Assembly (NCBI GenBank): GCA_945906015.1
Contig: CAMDQV010000033.1
Coordinates: 1-12,453 of the forward strand
Origin: Pedobacter schmidteae
GTDB taxonomy: Bacteria; Bacteroidota; Bacteroidia; Sphingobacteriales; Sphingobacteriaceae
Direction of reading: 5' to 3'
Length of the DNA: 12,453 bases
Below the pieces are notes generated by a model, which had not been told where the DNA came from, did not search any database, and saw only the letters and a program-made list of their open reading frames with translations. The position numbers and the translations under genes were made by a program. How positions within the stretch are numbered: position 1 is the first letter of the stretch; every line of letters starts with the position of its first letter. This document shows positions 1 through 7,913 of this stretch, in pieces.

Positions 1-441
1 AGCGATAATAAAAAGCTTGACTCCTGGAATATCGCGAAGGCTAAATCGTTTAGTATCAATCAAAAAAATGGGCAGGTTATAAGCAAGAGATATAAGCCCC
101 AACCCGATAAGAAGTATTTTAGAAGAAGTATTCAAAAAAAAGCTCAATGGGATTATTGCGATCACTGAAATGATGGTCAGGCTGATCATTAGCCGATAAT
201 GTGAAAATATCCATCTAACTCTTTGGAATCTTGAATTTTCGGGTTTTTCGGGTTTTGAAAGCAGTATGCTAAAATTGTAGAGAGCTAGCGTAGAACAGAA
301 TAAGAGGCCTAATACATACGGTTCAGGTTTGGCCTTTATGAGCCAGTAAGTAACCATACCCTGAGATACTGCACATAATGCAATAAAAATATTGCTATAC
401 AATAGAAAATCTAGTGGTTGCCTGAGGTATTTGTTTATCAA
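1..441 (-). CDS. UbiA-like polytopic membrane protein, 3' part cut by the window edge
   Basis: An open frame of 147 codons enters from the left edge with no stop. The best start is TTG at 441-439, giving (M)INKYLRQPLDFLLYSN. No in-frame ATG lies between the frame's upstream stop and this TTG, so the start is uncertain; upstream in-frame CTG or TTG codons would make it overlap the phosphoesterase gene. The product is very hydrophobic, with about four membrane segments in the visible part (near residues 10-30, 40-57, 83-101 and 106-124). It ends in a positively charged stretch, KRFSLRDIPGVK, followed by another hydrophobic run. Short N-terminal text, a LALYNF segment and the RDIPGVK-type loop recall UbiA-like prenyltransferase-fold proteins annotated as hypothetical in Bacteroidota. 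I cannot see the Asp-rich substrate motifs, so enzymatic activity is not claimed. It follows the phosphoesterase gene by 19 bp and is probably co-transcribed with it. Confidence 0.6.
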   Translation of the reverse strand, partial: MINKYLRQPLDFLLYSNIFIALCAVSQGMVTYWLIKAKPEPYVLGLLFCSTLALYNFSILLSKPEKPENSRFQRVRWIFSHYRLMISLTIISVIAIIPLSFFLNTSSKILLIGLGLISLAYNLPIFLIDTKRFSLRDIPGVKLFIIA

Positions 442-460
442 TTGAACCCGGGGAATCAGA

Positions 461-1726
461 TCATGAATTACTGCGCCGTAATTCAAATATCGTAATTTCA
501 GGTAACATTCCTACGCGGCCAGGATAGCCCAAGAAGCCATATCCAACATTCACATATAATTGCTGAGCGCCTTCTTGATAAAGTCCAGCCCATTCTTTAT
601 AGACATATTGAGCAGGGCTCCACTGAAATTTTTCAGTAACAATCCCGAATTGCATTCCGTGCGTGTGTCCGCTGAACATGGCATCAATCTGTGGATATTC
701 AGGAAGTACTTGTGCCCTCCAATGCGATGGATCATGCGATAAAAGTAGTTTAACCGGAACATCATCTGTGTTTTTAATTGCCTTGTCCATTTGTCCGTAT
801 TTTGCGAATCTGCCAACCCCCCAGTTTTCAATACCTAGAACTGCAATTTCTTCGCCTTCTATTTTTATTCTCCTGTTTTCGTTTAGCAGAAGATCCCATC
901 CCATATTCTTATGAGTTAGCTTGACATCAGCTAGGTTTTTAGATTTGGCAGTTAAGCCTCCCTTTCCAAAAAAGTAATCTCCATAATCATGATTCCCAAG
1001 AATAGAATATACTCCCAGTGGGGCTTTTACTTTTGAGAAAATATCCTGATAATCTCTCATCTCTGAGGCTAAATTGTTCACCAGATCACCAGTAAAAAAA
1101 ATAAGTTCAGGTTTCTCTTTAAGTAACATTTCAACGCCACCCAATACGGCTTTTTTATCATAAAAGCTTCCTGAGTGAATGTCAGAGAGCTGACCCAAAG
1201 TAATTCCATCAAAAGCTTTAGGAAGGTTTGGTAAAAAAAGTGTTTTTCGTTTTATACGATAGTCGTAGGCACTAGAAACAACACCGTAGGTTAAGGATGC
1301 TAATGGTAATGCGGCAATAAGCGTTCCTGCCTTGATTATAAATTCTGATCTTGGAATAGCTTGCTGATTGTTACTATCCACGCTTTTCTCATCCCGAGGT
1401 TTGCTTTTAAGCTTTCTTTTGATCCAGATAAAGCTCCTGCGCAGGTCGTCAGTAATTAAAAATGGAAGAATGACTATCTTAGATACGAAGGTCAGAAAGA
1501 AAACAACCAAAATAACGGATCGGAGGAGGAATTTTATATTAAAAAATATACTGATAAAGACTCCAATTATCAGTAAAAAGGTATAGCCCCACCAAATATA
1601 AGTGAATGATAAGTATTTGTTATTCTTCCATTTCCAGCTTACTGATCGAACAGCCTTGTAAATATATATATCAATAATGATCAGCAGAATGCTGATCACT
1701 ATTAATCCTAAAATCCGATTTCCCAT
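461..1726 (-). CDS. Membrane-anchored metallophosphoesterase (YkuE/YaeI-like)
   Basis: A 421-residue protein predicted to hydrolyse phosphoester or pyrophosphate bonds with a two-metal centre. Four hydrophobic helices (about 5-22, 41-62, 69-92, 130-150) precede the catalytic domain. The loops after helix 1 and helix 3 are rich in Lys and Arg, which by the positive-inside rule places the catalytic domain in the periplasm. The calcineurin-type motifs are complete: SDIH (D182, H184), TGDLVNN (D214), GNHD (N245, H246), SHDP (H331) and SGHTHG (H354, H356). Related proteins act on lipid A precursors (UDP-diacylglucosamine hydrolases) or other membrane lipids, so a lipid substrate is reasonable but is inference. 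The start ATG at 1726 lies 43 bp after the ATPase stop, with a C9 run (coding strand) in that gap. It is the third gene of the VWA-ATPase-phosphoesterase run. Confidence 0.93.
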   Translation of the reverse strand: MGNRILGLIVISILLIIIDIYIYKAVRSVSWKWKNNKYLSFTYIWWGYTFLLIIGVFISIFFNIKFLLRSVILVVFFLTFVSKIVILPFLITDDLRRSFIWIKRKLKSKPRDEKSVDSNNQQAIPRSEFIIKAGTLIAALPLASLTYGVVSSAYDYRIKRKTLFLPNLPKAFDGITLGQLSDIHSGSFYDKKAVLGGVEMLLKEKPELIFFTGDLVNNLASEMRDYQDIFSKVKAPLGVYSILGNHDYGDYFFGKGGLTAKSKNLADVKLTHKNMGWDLLLNENRRIKIEGEEIAVLGIENWGVGRFAKYGQMDKAIKNTDDVPVKLLLSHDPSHWRAQVLPEYPQIDAMFSGHTHGMQFGIVTEKFQWSPAQYVYKEWAGLYQEGAQQLYVNVGYGFLGYPGRVGMLPEITIFELRRSNS

Positions 1727-1756
1727 TAATTAGTTATTGTTTTTATTCTGCCAAAA

Positions 1757-1765
1757 GGGGGGGGG
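1757..1765. repeat. Mononucleotide tract G9 (C9 on the coding strand)
   Basis: Nine consecutive G on the plus strand lie in the 43-bp gap between the ATPase stop codon and the phosphoesterase start. The tract ends 30 bases before the phosphoesterase ATG and starts 4 bases after the ATPase TAA, so length changes would not alter either reading frame. They would change only spacing in the untranslated spacer or a local promoter. A homopolymer this long in AT-rich DNA is conspicuous and is also a common site of sequencing error. Confidence 0.9.
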
Positions 1766-1769
1766 AGTA

Positions 1770-3281
1770 TTAATATCGCCCCTTATCGTCATTATAATCC
1801 TCGTCTTCATCATCTTCAAACTCCTGACTAAACAGGCTGTTAAACATGTCTGCAAAGCTGAAGCCTTTATCCAGAAAAGATTTATTGATTAAAGAGAATT
1901 CAGCTAATCCATGAAGCAGGAATTCCATCAGTAATACTTTCTGGTTCTCATTTAGACGTGGATGGAATTGTTTTATTACATTTTTTAGGCCTGGAACAGA
2001 TTCCAATGACTTTTTATACTCATCTAATGACAGATCATCAATGAGGCTAATCGTATTCCCTGCAGCAAACCAGCCGATAATATCAGCGTAAGGATTGATC
2101 GATTTTGCCTTTTTTAACTTTTCCGGATCAGGGAAATAGGTAATCATAAGCGTTTTTATTGCTTTGCCTAATAGGATGTTGGCAACCTTGCTCGGACCTT
2201 CCAGCTCACCTTCATAAACAAGTTCGATTTTTCCGGTAATTGCTGGGATCACTCCCAGGAAATCTGATATCCTGACAAAAGTACTTTCTTCACCATTCAG
2301 CAGCATTCTTCTTTCTGCATTACTGATCAGATTCTCATAGGCAGTAATGGTAAGCCTTGCCGAAACACCTGATTTTTTGTCGATGTATTCAGAGTCACGG
2401 GCTTCAAATGCAATTTGTTCGACCAAATCTTTTACTAATCCATCAGCTTCAATACTTGTACGCTGTGAAGCAGTGATTTTGGCTTCCTGTTGCGTAATTT
2501 TCCTCGAAATATCTATGCTGCGGGGGTAATGCGTTAATATTTGGCTTTCTATCCTGTCTTTTAAAGGCGTCACAATAGATCCTCTATTCGTATAATCTTC
2601 CGGATTCGCAGTAAAAACGAACTGAATATCTAAAGGCAGGCGAAGTTTAAAACCTCGAATCTGTATGTCTTTTTCCTGCAGAATGTTAAACAGAGCAACC
2701 TGAATACGCGCCTGAAGATCAGGAAGTTCATTGATCACAAAAATTCCTCTATGAGCACGAGGAATCAGTCCAAAATGGATCACGCGCTCATCTGAATACG
2801 TTAGTTTTAATGTTGCTGCCTTGATCGGGTCAACATCGCCGATGAGATCGGCCACAGTAACATCGGGGGTCGCCAGTTTTTCTGTGTACCGTTCCGAACG
2901 ATGAAGCCACGCTACTGGAGTATCATTTCCTTTAATTTCTAAAATATGATGTCCGAACCAAGAAATAGGATTTAAAGGATCTTCAAATAGTTCGGAACCT
3001 TCAATATATGGAACGTATTCATCTAATAAATTGATCATCAATCGTGCAATACGTGTTTTTGCCTGACCTCGTAAGCCCAAAAGCAAAATATTATGTTGCG
3101 ATAAAATGGCGGTTTGAAGATCAGGAATAACGGTATCCTCATAGCCAATGATGCCTTCTAAAACGGTGTTTTTATTTTTCAGCTCCCTGATCAGGTTCTC
3201 GCGCAGTTCTTCTTTAACTGAACGCGAAATATATCCGGATTCACGGAGCTCTTTAAGTGTATTTATCTTCAGCAAATTCAT
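1770..3281 (-). CDS. MoxR/Mg-chelatase-I-like AAA+ ATPase
   Basis: A 503-residue AAA+ ATPase of the group often annotated 'magnesium chelatase' or 'sigma-54 interacting', and the partner of the VWA protein encoded just upstream. The Walker A loop is GLRGQAKT (residues 69-76, K75); Ala before the Lys is normal for MoxR-type P-loops. Walker B is IFVINEL (180-186), with Asn184-Glu185 in place of Asp-Glu. Sensor 1 is TANPEDY (224-230), and PLKDR (239-243) supplies the likely arginine finger. The C-terminus is strongly acidic (EFEDDEDEDYNDD, near 486-498). By analogy with MoxR-VWA and BchI-BchD pairs it probably forms a hexamer that remodels or inserts a metal into a client through the VWA partner. 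No client is visible, and there are no tetrapyrrole-metallation genes beside it, so true Mg-chelatase function is unlikely. It starts 11 bp after the VWA stop codon, so co-transcription is near certain. Confidence 0.93.
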   Translation of the reverse strand: MNLLKINTLKELRESGYISRSVKEELRENLIRELKNKNTVLEGIIGYEDTVIPDLQTAILSQHNILLLGLRGQAKTRIARLMINLLDEYVPYIEGSELFEDPLNPISWFGHHILEIKGNDTPVAWLHRSERYTEKLATPDVTVADLIGDVDPIKAATLKLTYSDERVIHFGLIPRAHRGIFVINELPDLQARIQVALFNILQEKDIQIRGFKLRLPLDIQFVFTANPEDYTNRGSIVTPLKDRIESQILTHYPRSIDISRKITQQEAKITASQRTSIEADGLVKDLVEQIAFEARDSEYIDKKSGVSARLTITAYENLISNAERRMLLNGEESTFVRISDFLGVIPAITGKIELVYEGELEGPSKVANILLGKAIKTLMITYFPDPEKLKKAKSINPYADIIGWFAAGNTISLIDDLSLDEYKKSLESVPGLKNVIKQFHPRLNENQKVLLMEFLLHGLAEFSLINKSFLDKGFSFADMFNSLFSQEFEDDEDEDYNDDKGRY

Positions 3282-3292
3282 AAATCGAAATT

Positions 3293-4393
3293 CTATCTAA
3301 TTGTTCTTCTTCTGTTCTTAATGTAATCTTCAAAAATATATTCTCCCAGTCCTTTAAGTGAACTGTAAAATGCTCTTCCTCCGTTTATTTCAGTAAACTG
3401 CCTTACAAACTGTTGTAAATAAGGGTCTTGTGCAATCATGAAAGTAGTTATAGGTATACTAAGACGTTTGCATTGGGCAGCCATATTCAAGGTTTTATTA
3501 ACCACCTTACGGTCTAATCCCACACTGTTCTTATAGTATTTGTTGCCTTCCTTTAAACAGGTAGGTTTACCATCGGTGATCATGAATATTTGTTTATTAT
3601 GAGTCTTTCTTCTCCTTAATAAATCGACGGCAAGTTCCAGACCTGCATACGTATTTGTATAATATGGCCCCACCTGTAAATATGGTAGTTCTTTAATGGT
3701 AATGGTCCAGGCATCATTGCCGAATACGACAATATCTAAGGTGTCTTTTGGATATTTAGTTCTGATTAGTTCTGCGAGTGCCATCGCTACTTTTTTTGCA
3801 GGGGTAATCCTATCTTCTCCGTACAAAATCATTGAATGAGAAATATCAATCATCAGGACTGTAGAAGTAATGGTTTTATAGTCTTTTTCTTCAACTTCAA
3901 GATCTTTTTCGGTCATTGAAAAATCACCAATACCATGATTAATCTGCGCATTGTGTATTGATGCAGTCATGTCGATTTGGTCAACACTGTCGCCAAATTG
4001 ATACTCTCTTCTGTCTGCATTTTTCTCTTCGCCGATGCCTGAAATATTAGTGTTGTGGCCTCCCTTTCCAGATCTTTTCAGCTGTCCAAAAATTTCTTCG
4101 AGTGCAGATTTTCTGATGCTTTGTTCAGTTTTTGAAGTTATTTTGAAACCTCCGGGGTTTTTGTCGTCATCGCCCAAATAGCCTTTCTTTTTTAGGTCTT
4201 CGATGAAATCGCCCATTCCATACTCATCGTTGGTGAGTTTGTACTGTTTGTCAAGTTCGTTTAGCCAGGCAATAGCTTCATTTGCATCACCTGCTGTGTA
4301 ATTCAGCAGTTCGAGAAACAGCTTCAATAATTCATCAAAGCCCCCTTTTGGAAGCTCATTCGGAATAAATTTTGAAAATGCATGTCCCCGCAT
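3293..4393 (-). CDS. VWA-domain protein, partner of the adjacent AAA+ ATPase
   Basis: A 366-residue soluble protein with no signal peptide or membrane segment, so probably cytoplasmic. The C-terminal half (about 175-355) is a von Willebrand factor A domain with a complete metal-ion-dependent adhesion site: DISHS (D183, S185, S187), T248 in NTYAG, and D274-G275 in ITDGKPT. The N-terminal half (1-170) is charged and largely helical, with a Gly/Lys-rich linker around 105-125, and I do not recognise it. VWA proteins of this type (CoxE/ViaA/BchD-like) act as client adaptors for MoxR or BchI-type ATPases, which fits the ATPase gene starting 11 bp downstream. The start ATG at 4393 is the first Met of the frame and lies just downstream of a TAnnTTTG motif. 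This is the first gene of the left minus-strand unit. Confidence 0.93.
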   Translation of the reverse strand: MRGHAFSKFIPNELPKGGFDELLKLFLELLNYTAGDANEAIAWLNELDKQYKLTNDEYGMGDFIEDLKKKGYLGDDDKNPGGFKITSKTEQSIRKSALEEIFGQLKRSGKGGHNTNISGIGEEKNADRREYQFGDSVDQIDMTASIHNAQINHGIGDFSMTEKDLEVEEKDYKTITSTVLMIDISHSMILYGEDRITPAKKVAMALAELIRTKYPKDTLDIVVFGNDAWTITIKELPYLQVGPYYTNTYAGLELAVDLLRRRKTHNKQIFMITDGKPTCLKEGNKYYKNSVGLDRKVVNKTLNMAAQCKRLSIPITTFMIAQDPYLQQFVRQFTEINGGRAFYSSLKGLGEYIFEDYIKNRRRTIR

Positions 4394-4422
4394 GTGATTT
4401 GATTGCTTTGATTTTGAAAGGT

Positions 4423-4430
4423 CAAAGTTA
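4423..4430 (-). promoter_or_regulatory. Bacteroidota -7 promoter element for the VWA-ATPase operon (predicted)
   Basis: Read on the minus strand the bases are TAACTTTG, an exact match to the TAnnTTTG -7 consensus of Bacteroidota primary sigma promoters. It lies 29 bases before the VWA start codon, so transcription would begin with a leader of roughly 20-25 nt. No good -33 TTG is seen at the usual distance, which lowers confidence. Confidence 0.42.
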
Positions 4431-4485
4431 AAGGTTTAAACGGCTATTAATGTTAAGGATGTGTCAAATAAAGGATTGAGCAAAT

Positions 4486-4518
4486 TTTGCTTGAACGCTC
4501 TATTTTCAGATACTTTAA
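4486..4518 (+). promoter_or_regulatory. Possible promoter of the SnoaL-like gene
   Basis: TTTG at 4486-4489 is followed 21 bases later by TACTTTAA at 4511-4518, one mismatch from TAnnTTTG. The spacing fits the -33/-7 architecture of Bacteroidota. The start codon is 30 bases downstream. The gap from 4394 to 4548 separates divergent genes, so it must hold promoters for both directions. Confidence 0.35.
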
Positions 4519-4548
4519 AAATGTTCTCTTAAAACTTTATTTTTAGAC

Positions 4549-4974
4549 ATGAAAAAACTAGTTATTTCCTTGTTATTAGTAGTGTTTGCTATCAATTTGT
4601 ATGCTCAAAGGAGCCAAAGCGACTTAATTCTTAAACTGCTTGAAGACCAAAGACAAGCATGGAACAGAGGAGACATAAATGAATATATGCAAGGTTATAA
4701 TCAGTCAGATTCATTGCTTTTTGTTGGAAAAAGCGGTCCTCAATATGGTTGGAATAATACCCTCGAAAATTATAAAAAGAGTTACCCCAGCAAATCAGCA
4801 ATGGGATATTTAAGCTTTGATATTAAAGAAATAAAAATGATATCGGCAGATCATGCATTTATACTTGGTGCCTGGCATTTAAAGAGAGAAAAGGATGAAC
4901 CCAAAGGATATTTCACCTTGCTTGTAAAAAAAATCAAGGGCCAATGGAAGGTAATTACCGATCATTCAAGTTAA
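4549..4974 (+). CDS. Small secreted SnoaL/DUF4440-like (NTF2-fold) protein
   Basis: A 141-residue exported protein. Residues 1-19 form a classic signal peptide (MKK, a hydrophobic core, then LYA before Gln20), giving a mature domain of about 122 residues. That domain has the layout of DUF4440/SnoaL-like NTF2-fold proteins: an N-terminal helix with LLEDQRQAWNRGDINEYM (31-48), a middle strand set, a GAWHL strand (107-111) and a final WKVITDHSS strand (133-141). Such domains form cone-shaped pockets and range from ketosteroid isomerase-like enzymes to non-catalytic binders. I cannot assign a substrate. The gene stands alone on the plus strand, divergent from the VWA operon and tail to tail with the dehydrogenase, with only 4 bp between the two stop codons. 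Confidence 0.88.
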   Translation: MKKLVISLLLVVFAINLYAQRSQSDLILKLLEDQRQAWNRGDINEYMQGYNQSDSLLFVGKSGPQYGWNNTLENYKKSYPSKSAMGYLSFDIKEIKMISADHAFILGAWHLKREKDEPKGYFTLLVKKIKGQWKVITDHSS

Positions 4975-4978
4975 TGAA

Positions 4979-5770
4979 TTAGGTAACCTTGGCTTTACGT
5001 ACAATTTTTGAAAATAGGCCTGGAAAAAATCTTTTTAGGAGTACGGCGTATTTTTCCTTTCCGCCTATATAAACTTCTTCTTTTTCTGATTGAATAGCCT
5101 TAATAATTTCTAAGGCACATTGATCTGCCGGCATACCATTGGCCTGGGCATCATCCATACTATTTTGTTTGGTTCCATCTGCGGTTAATGCATTGATAGT
5201 GACATTAGTTTTAATGAAACCTGGGCAAATAATACAAATCTTTATTTTAGGGTTTATTTCTGTGCGTAACGAATCGAAATACCCATGTAAAGCATGTTTA
5301 GATGCTGAGTAAGCCGAACGAAATTTTGTTCCAAATTTTCCAACCAGACTACTGATAATAACAATATGACCAGAATTATTGAATAGCATAGTGGGTAAAA
5401 TCCGTTGAGTAAGTGCTACAGTCCCCCAAAAATTGATGTTCATGATCCTTTGTGCCACCTCCAAATTAGTTTCAAGCGCGAGTGAACGCTGGCTAACACC
5501 TCCAGAATGGATAATTATATCGATTCTATTAAATATTTTGATTGCAGAAGCAGTTACTTCTTTTAAGGAATTGGTGTTTTCAAGGTCGAGCGGAAGTACA
5601 TGTATATCAAGAGGGTTGATCTTGCATTTACTTTTTACCACATATAAGGAAGCTCTGTTTCTGGATGAGAGGATGAGTTTAGCGCCCATTTCATTTAGTT
5701 TATAAGCTAGTGCTTCACCTATTCCGCTTGATGCACCTGTTATCCAAACAACTTTATTCCTGATCTCCAT
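4979..5770 (-). CDS. Short-chain dehydrogenase/reductase (DHRS7-like classical SDR)
   Basis: A 263-residue NAD(P)-dependent oxidoreductase with a Rossmann fold. The cofactor loop TGASSGIG (11-18) is intact. SSR at 35-37 after the second strand suggests NADP(H) preference. The catalytic set is N113 in NINFWG, S141 in ISS, and Y154 with K158 in YSASK. The usual NNAG motif is replaced by HSGG (88-91) followed by VSQRS; this resembles the NNGG-[IV]SQRS motif of DHRS7/DHRS7B-type enzymes but with His-Ser in place of Asn-Asn. A hydrophobic or basic C-terminus (LLKRFFPGLFSKIVRKAK, about 244-261) may give peripheral membrane contact and a lipid-like substrate; this is inference. The gene starts 5 bp after the hemW stop codon and closes the minus-strand cluster. 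Confidence 0.93.
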   Translation of the reverse strand: MEIRNKVVWITGASSGIGEALAYKLNEMGAKLILSSRNRASLYVVKSKCKINPLDIHVLPLDLENTNSLKEVTASAIKIFNRIDIIIHSGGVSQRSLALETNLEVAQRIMNINFWGTVALTQRILPTMLFNNSGHIVIISSLVGKFGTKFRSAYSASKHALHGYFDSLRTEINPKIKICIICPGFIKTNVTINALTADGTKQNSMDDAQANGMPADQCALEIIKAIQSEKEEVYIGGKEKYAVLLKRFFPGLFSKIVRKAKVT

Positions 5771-5775
5771 AGAAT

Positions 5776-6906
5776 TTAGGTATTTATAAATAGTTCTGAG
5801 GCAATATGGTCAGCGAAGAGTTTGCCATCTGTTGTTAATGTAACGATCTGATCATTTAAGTTAATCCAGTTCTTATCTGCAAAAGGTTCCAAACCATTTC
5901 TTACTTCGTTTGAATAGTCTGAGCCAAAGCGTTCAGTGATCTTTTGTAAACTCATTCCCTTACTTGTGCGCAGGGAAGTCATTATATATTCATTGATGCG
6001 GTTTTCAGTACTTAGGACTTCCATTTCTGCAGGAATTTTTTTTAGCCCGATCTGGTCAATATAGTTGGAATTATTTGAAATATTCCATTGCCTGCTTTCA
6101 CCATTGAACGAATGTGCTGAAGGCCCTATGCCCAGATAAGAAACCCCTTCCCAATAGTTTGAATTATGCTTGGAATACAAACCCGGCTTTGCGAAGTTTG
6201 ATATTTCGTAATGTTCGAAGCCTGCCTCTATAAGTTGTTCCATTAAAATAAGGAATTGAGCAGTGCTCTGGCCTTCATCCATTGGTTTTTGCTCGCCTTT
6301 TTTAATAAACGATGACAAGGCTGTTGCAGGTTCTACCGTCATGGAATAAGAAGAAATGTGTGGTATATGTAATTCAATGAGCTGCTGGATATTATGTTCC
6401 CATTTAGGGTTGCTAAGCAGTGGAAATCCATAGATCAGATCGGCTGTTATATTTTCAAAACCTGCATCTTGAACTCTTTTGATTGAGCTATGGGCTTCAC
6501 GAGCAGTATGGGCTCTGTTCATCCATTTCAGGTCCTCTTCAAAAAATGATTGTATACCAATGCTGAAACGATTGATCAAAGTTTGCCGAAATTCTCTTAC
6601 TTTTTGAGGATTCAGATCATCAGGATTTGCTTCCAGGGTGATCTCAGCTGTAGGAGAAACTTCATACAGGTCAGTTATTGCTCCGATTAGGATTTGCAAC
6701 TCATCGGCGCTGAGCAATGATGGGGTACCTCCACCAAAATAGATCGTTTCTATTGATTCTCCGGCTAAATAATTCTTTCTTAAATCAATTTCTTGACCTA
6801 ATGCCTGGAGCATTTGGTCTTTGTACTGTGGCGATGTGCTGAAATGGAAATCGCAATAGTGACAGGCTTTTTTACAGAAAGGGATGTGGAGATAAATTCC
6901 GGCCAT
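5776..6906 (-). CDS. hemW: HemW, radical-SAM heme chaperone (HemN-like)
   Basis: A 376-residue radical SAM protein. The iron-sulfur motif is CxxxCxxC (C11, C15, C18), in the context IPFCKKACHYCDF at the very N-terminus. IYFGGGTPS (55-63) is the SAM-contacting glycine motif, and the C-terminal third matches the HemN C-terminal domain. Three points favour HemW over true coproporphyrinogen III dehydrogenase (HemN): the short length (HemN is about 455 residues), no N-terminal extension before the cysteines, and Phe where HemN has a fourth Cys after the cluster. HemW binds heme and delivers it to target proteins; many genomes misname it hemN. ATG 6906 starts the protein directly at the MAGIYLHIPF family N-terminus. 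A 47-bp spacer separates it from the exporter gene upstream, and the SDR gene follows 5 bp after its stop. Confidence 0.94.
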   Translation of the reverse strand: MAGIYLHIPFCKKACHYCDFHFSTSPQYKDQMLQALGQEIDLRKNYLAGESIETIYFGGGTPSLLSADELQILIGAITDLYEVSPTAEITLEANPDDLNPQKVREFRQTLINRFSIGIQSFFEEDLKWMNRAHTAREAHSSIKRVQDAGFENITADLIYGFPLLSNPKWEHNIQQLIELHIPHISSYSMTVEPATALSSFIKKGEQKPMDEGQSTAQFLILMEQLIEAGFEHYEISNFAKPGLYSKHNSNYWEGVSYLGIGPSAHSFNGESRQWNISNNSNYIDQIGLKKIPAEMEVLSTENRINEYIMTSLRTSKGMSLQKITERFGSDYSNEVRNGLEPFADKNWINLNDQIVTLTTDGKLFADHIASELFINT

Positions 6907-6953
6907 GGTACAAATCTACAACAAATGCCGCATAGCCAATTAAAGTTCAAGAG

Positions 6954-7913
6954 CTAATAATTTTTAATTCTATCGGCTAATTTTTCTCTTCGATACCTCG
7001 CCATATTGATCATTAACACGCTTCCCAGAATGATTATAAGACCGGTAATCTGGATACCAGTGATTTTTTCATTTGCAAAAAATACTCCAAGAAGTACCGC
7101 TACAACAGGATTTACATACGAGTGTGTACTAACCTGCATGGCAGTTCGTACCTGGAGTAGCCATACATATGCGCTAAATCCAGCAATAGAGCCCATACTT
7201 ACCAGATAGGCAAGGGCGAACCATGATTCGGATGGCACTTCACTCCATTGAAAGGTACTGAATTCATCGCGGATAAAAATGCCTGGAATAAAGGCAATTC
7301 CAGCAGCCATGATTTGCCAGGTTGTTGAAACAATGATTGGCCCTTCTGCAGATCTGTATTTTGAATAGAGTGATCCCCCTGCCCAGGTAAGCGCTGCAAA
7401 TAGCAATAGTATCATACTGCTCATTTTTACAGGAGTACTTTCTGGTACTGAAAAGATCTGTGAAATTTGTTCACTAAAGAGTAAAATCACCCCTGCCAGT
7501 CCAATAAGCATTCCGGCAATGATTGATTTACTTCTGAAATTTTCAGACCATTTAGGCTTGTCAAGTAATACAAACCATAAAGGTGCAGTTGAAACAGTAA
7601 TGGCAACCATGGCACTTGGCATGCTTTGTTCCACCCAAATAACAATTCCGGTTCCAAAAAATAGAAGTAATATCCCACTTATAACTGCGTGTTTGATGCC
7701 CCTTATAGCAACTAGTTTTTCACCTTTTATAATACACCATATTGCCATCAGCAATCCTGCTAAAATAAAACGAAAGGCACCCAAAATAAATGGCGGAAAC
7801 CCCTTTACGGCAATCTGAATAAAGAAATAGGTTGAGCCCCATACAAGATAAACAATTGCAAATGCAAGAATTACCATTATTGGCGATGCGGATTTGGTTT
7901 CTGAGGCAGACAT
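6954..7913 (-). CDS. EamA-family (YedA-like) drug/metabolite exporter
   Basis: A 319-residue inner-membrane transporter of the DMT superfamily, with two EamA repeats and about ten membrane helices. The N-terminal signature VYLVWGSTYFFIQIAV (near 21-36), then FPPFILGAFRFILAG, is close to the YedA/PecM branch. The second repeat begins around residue 165 (LLLFAALTWAGGSLYSKY) and ends with VNPVVAVLLGVFFANEKI, a typical EamA helix 9 text. It probably exports amino acids or other small metabolites. The strongest context is the Lrp/AsnC regulator immediately upstream: the regulator's TAA (7916-7914) is followed with no gap by this ATG (7913-7911). That suggests translational coupling and amino-acid-responsive control. 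The exact substrate cannot be read from the sequence. Confidence 0.94.
   Translation of the reverse strand: MSASETKSASPIMVILAFAIVYLVWGSTYFFIQIAVKGFPPFILGAFRFILAGLLMAIWCIIKGEKLVAIRGIKHAVISGILLLFFGTGIVIWVEQSMPSAMVAITVSTAPLWFVLLDKPKWSENFRSKSIIAGMLIGLAGVILLFSEQISQIFSVPESTPVKMSSMILLLFAALTWAGGSLYSKYRSAEGPIIVSTTWQIMAAGIAFIPGIFIRDEFSTFQWSEVPSESWFALAYLVSMGSIAGFSAYVWLLQVRTAMQVSTHSYVNPVVAVLLGVFFANEKITGIQITGLIIILGSVLMINMARYRREKLADRIKNY

Noticed and set aside
1770..3281. True magnesium or cobalt chelatase subunit I.
   Set aside because: No BchH/CobN-type large subunit or porphyrin/cobalamin metallation gene is nearby, and the VWA partner lacks an AAA-like N-terminal domain as in BchD. A MoxR-like role fits better.
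4964..4979. Inverted repeat ATTCA...TGAAT across the convergent stop codons of the SnoaL-like and SDR genes, a possible two-way terminator.
   Set aside because: The stem is only 5 bp and almost all A/T, with no GC core and no clear U-run. The overlapping stops make such a match likely by chance.
5776..6906. Oxygen-independent coproporphyrinogen III dehydrogenase (HemN).
   Set aside because: The length, the lack of an N-terminal extension and the Phe in place of the fourth Cys match HemW instead.
7006..7818. Several open frames of 60-99 codons on both strands within the exporter gene.
   Set aside because: They are shadows of a well-supported EamA gene, with no recognisable domain and no sensible start context.
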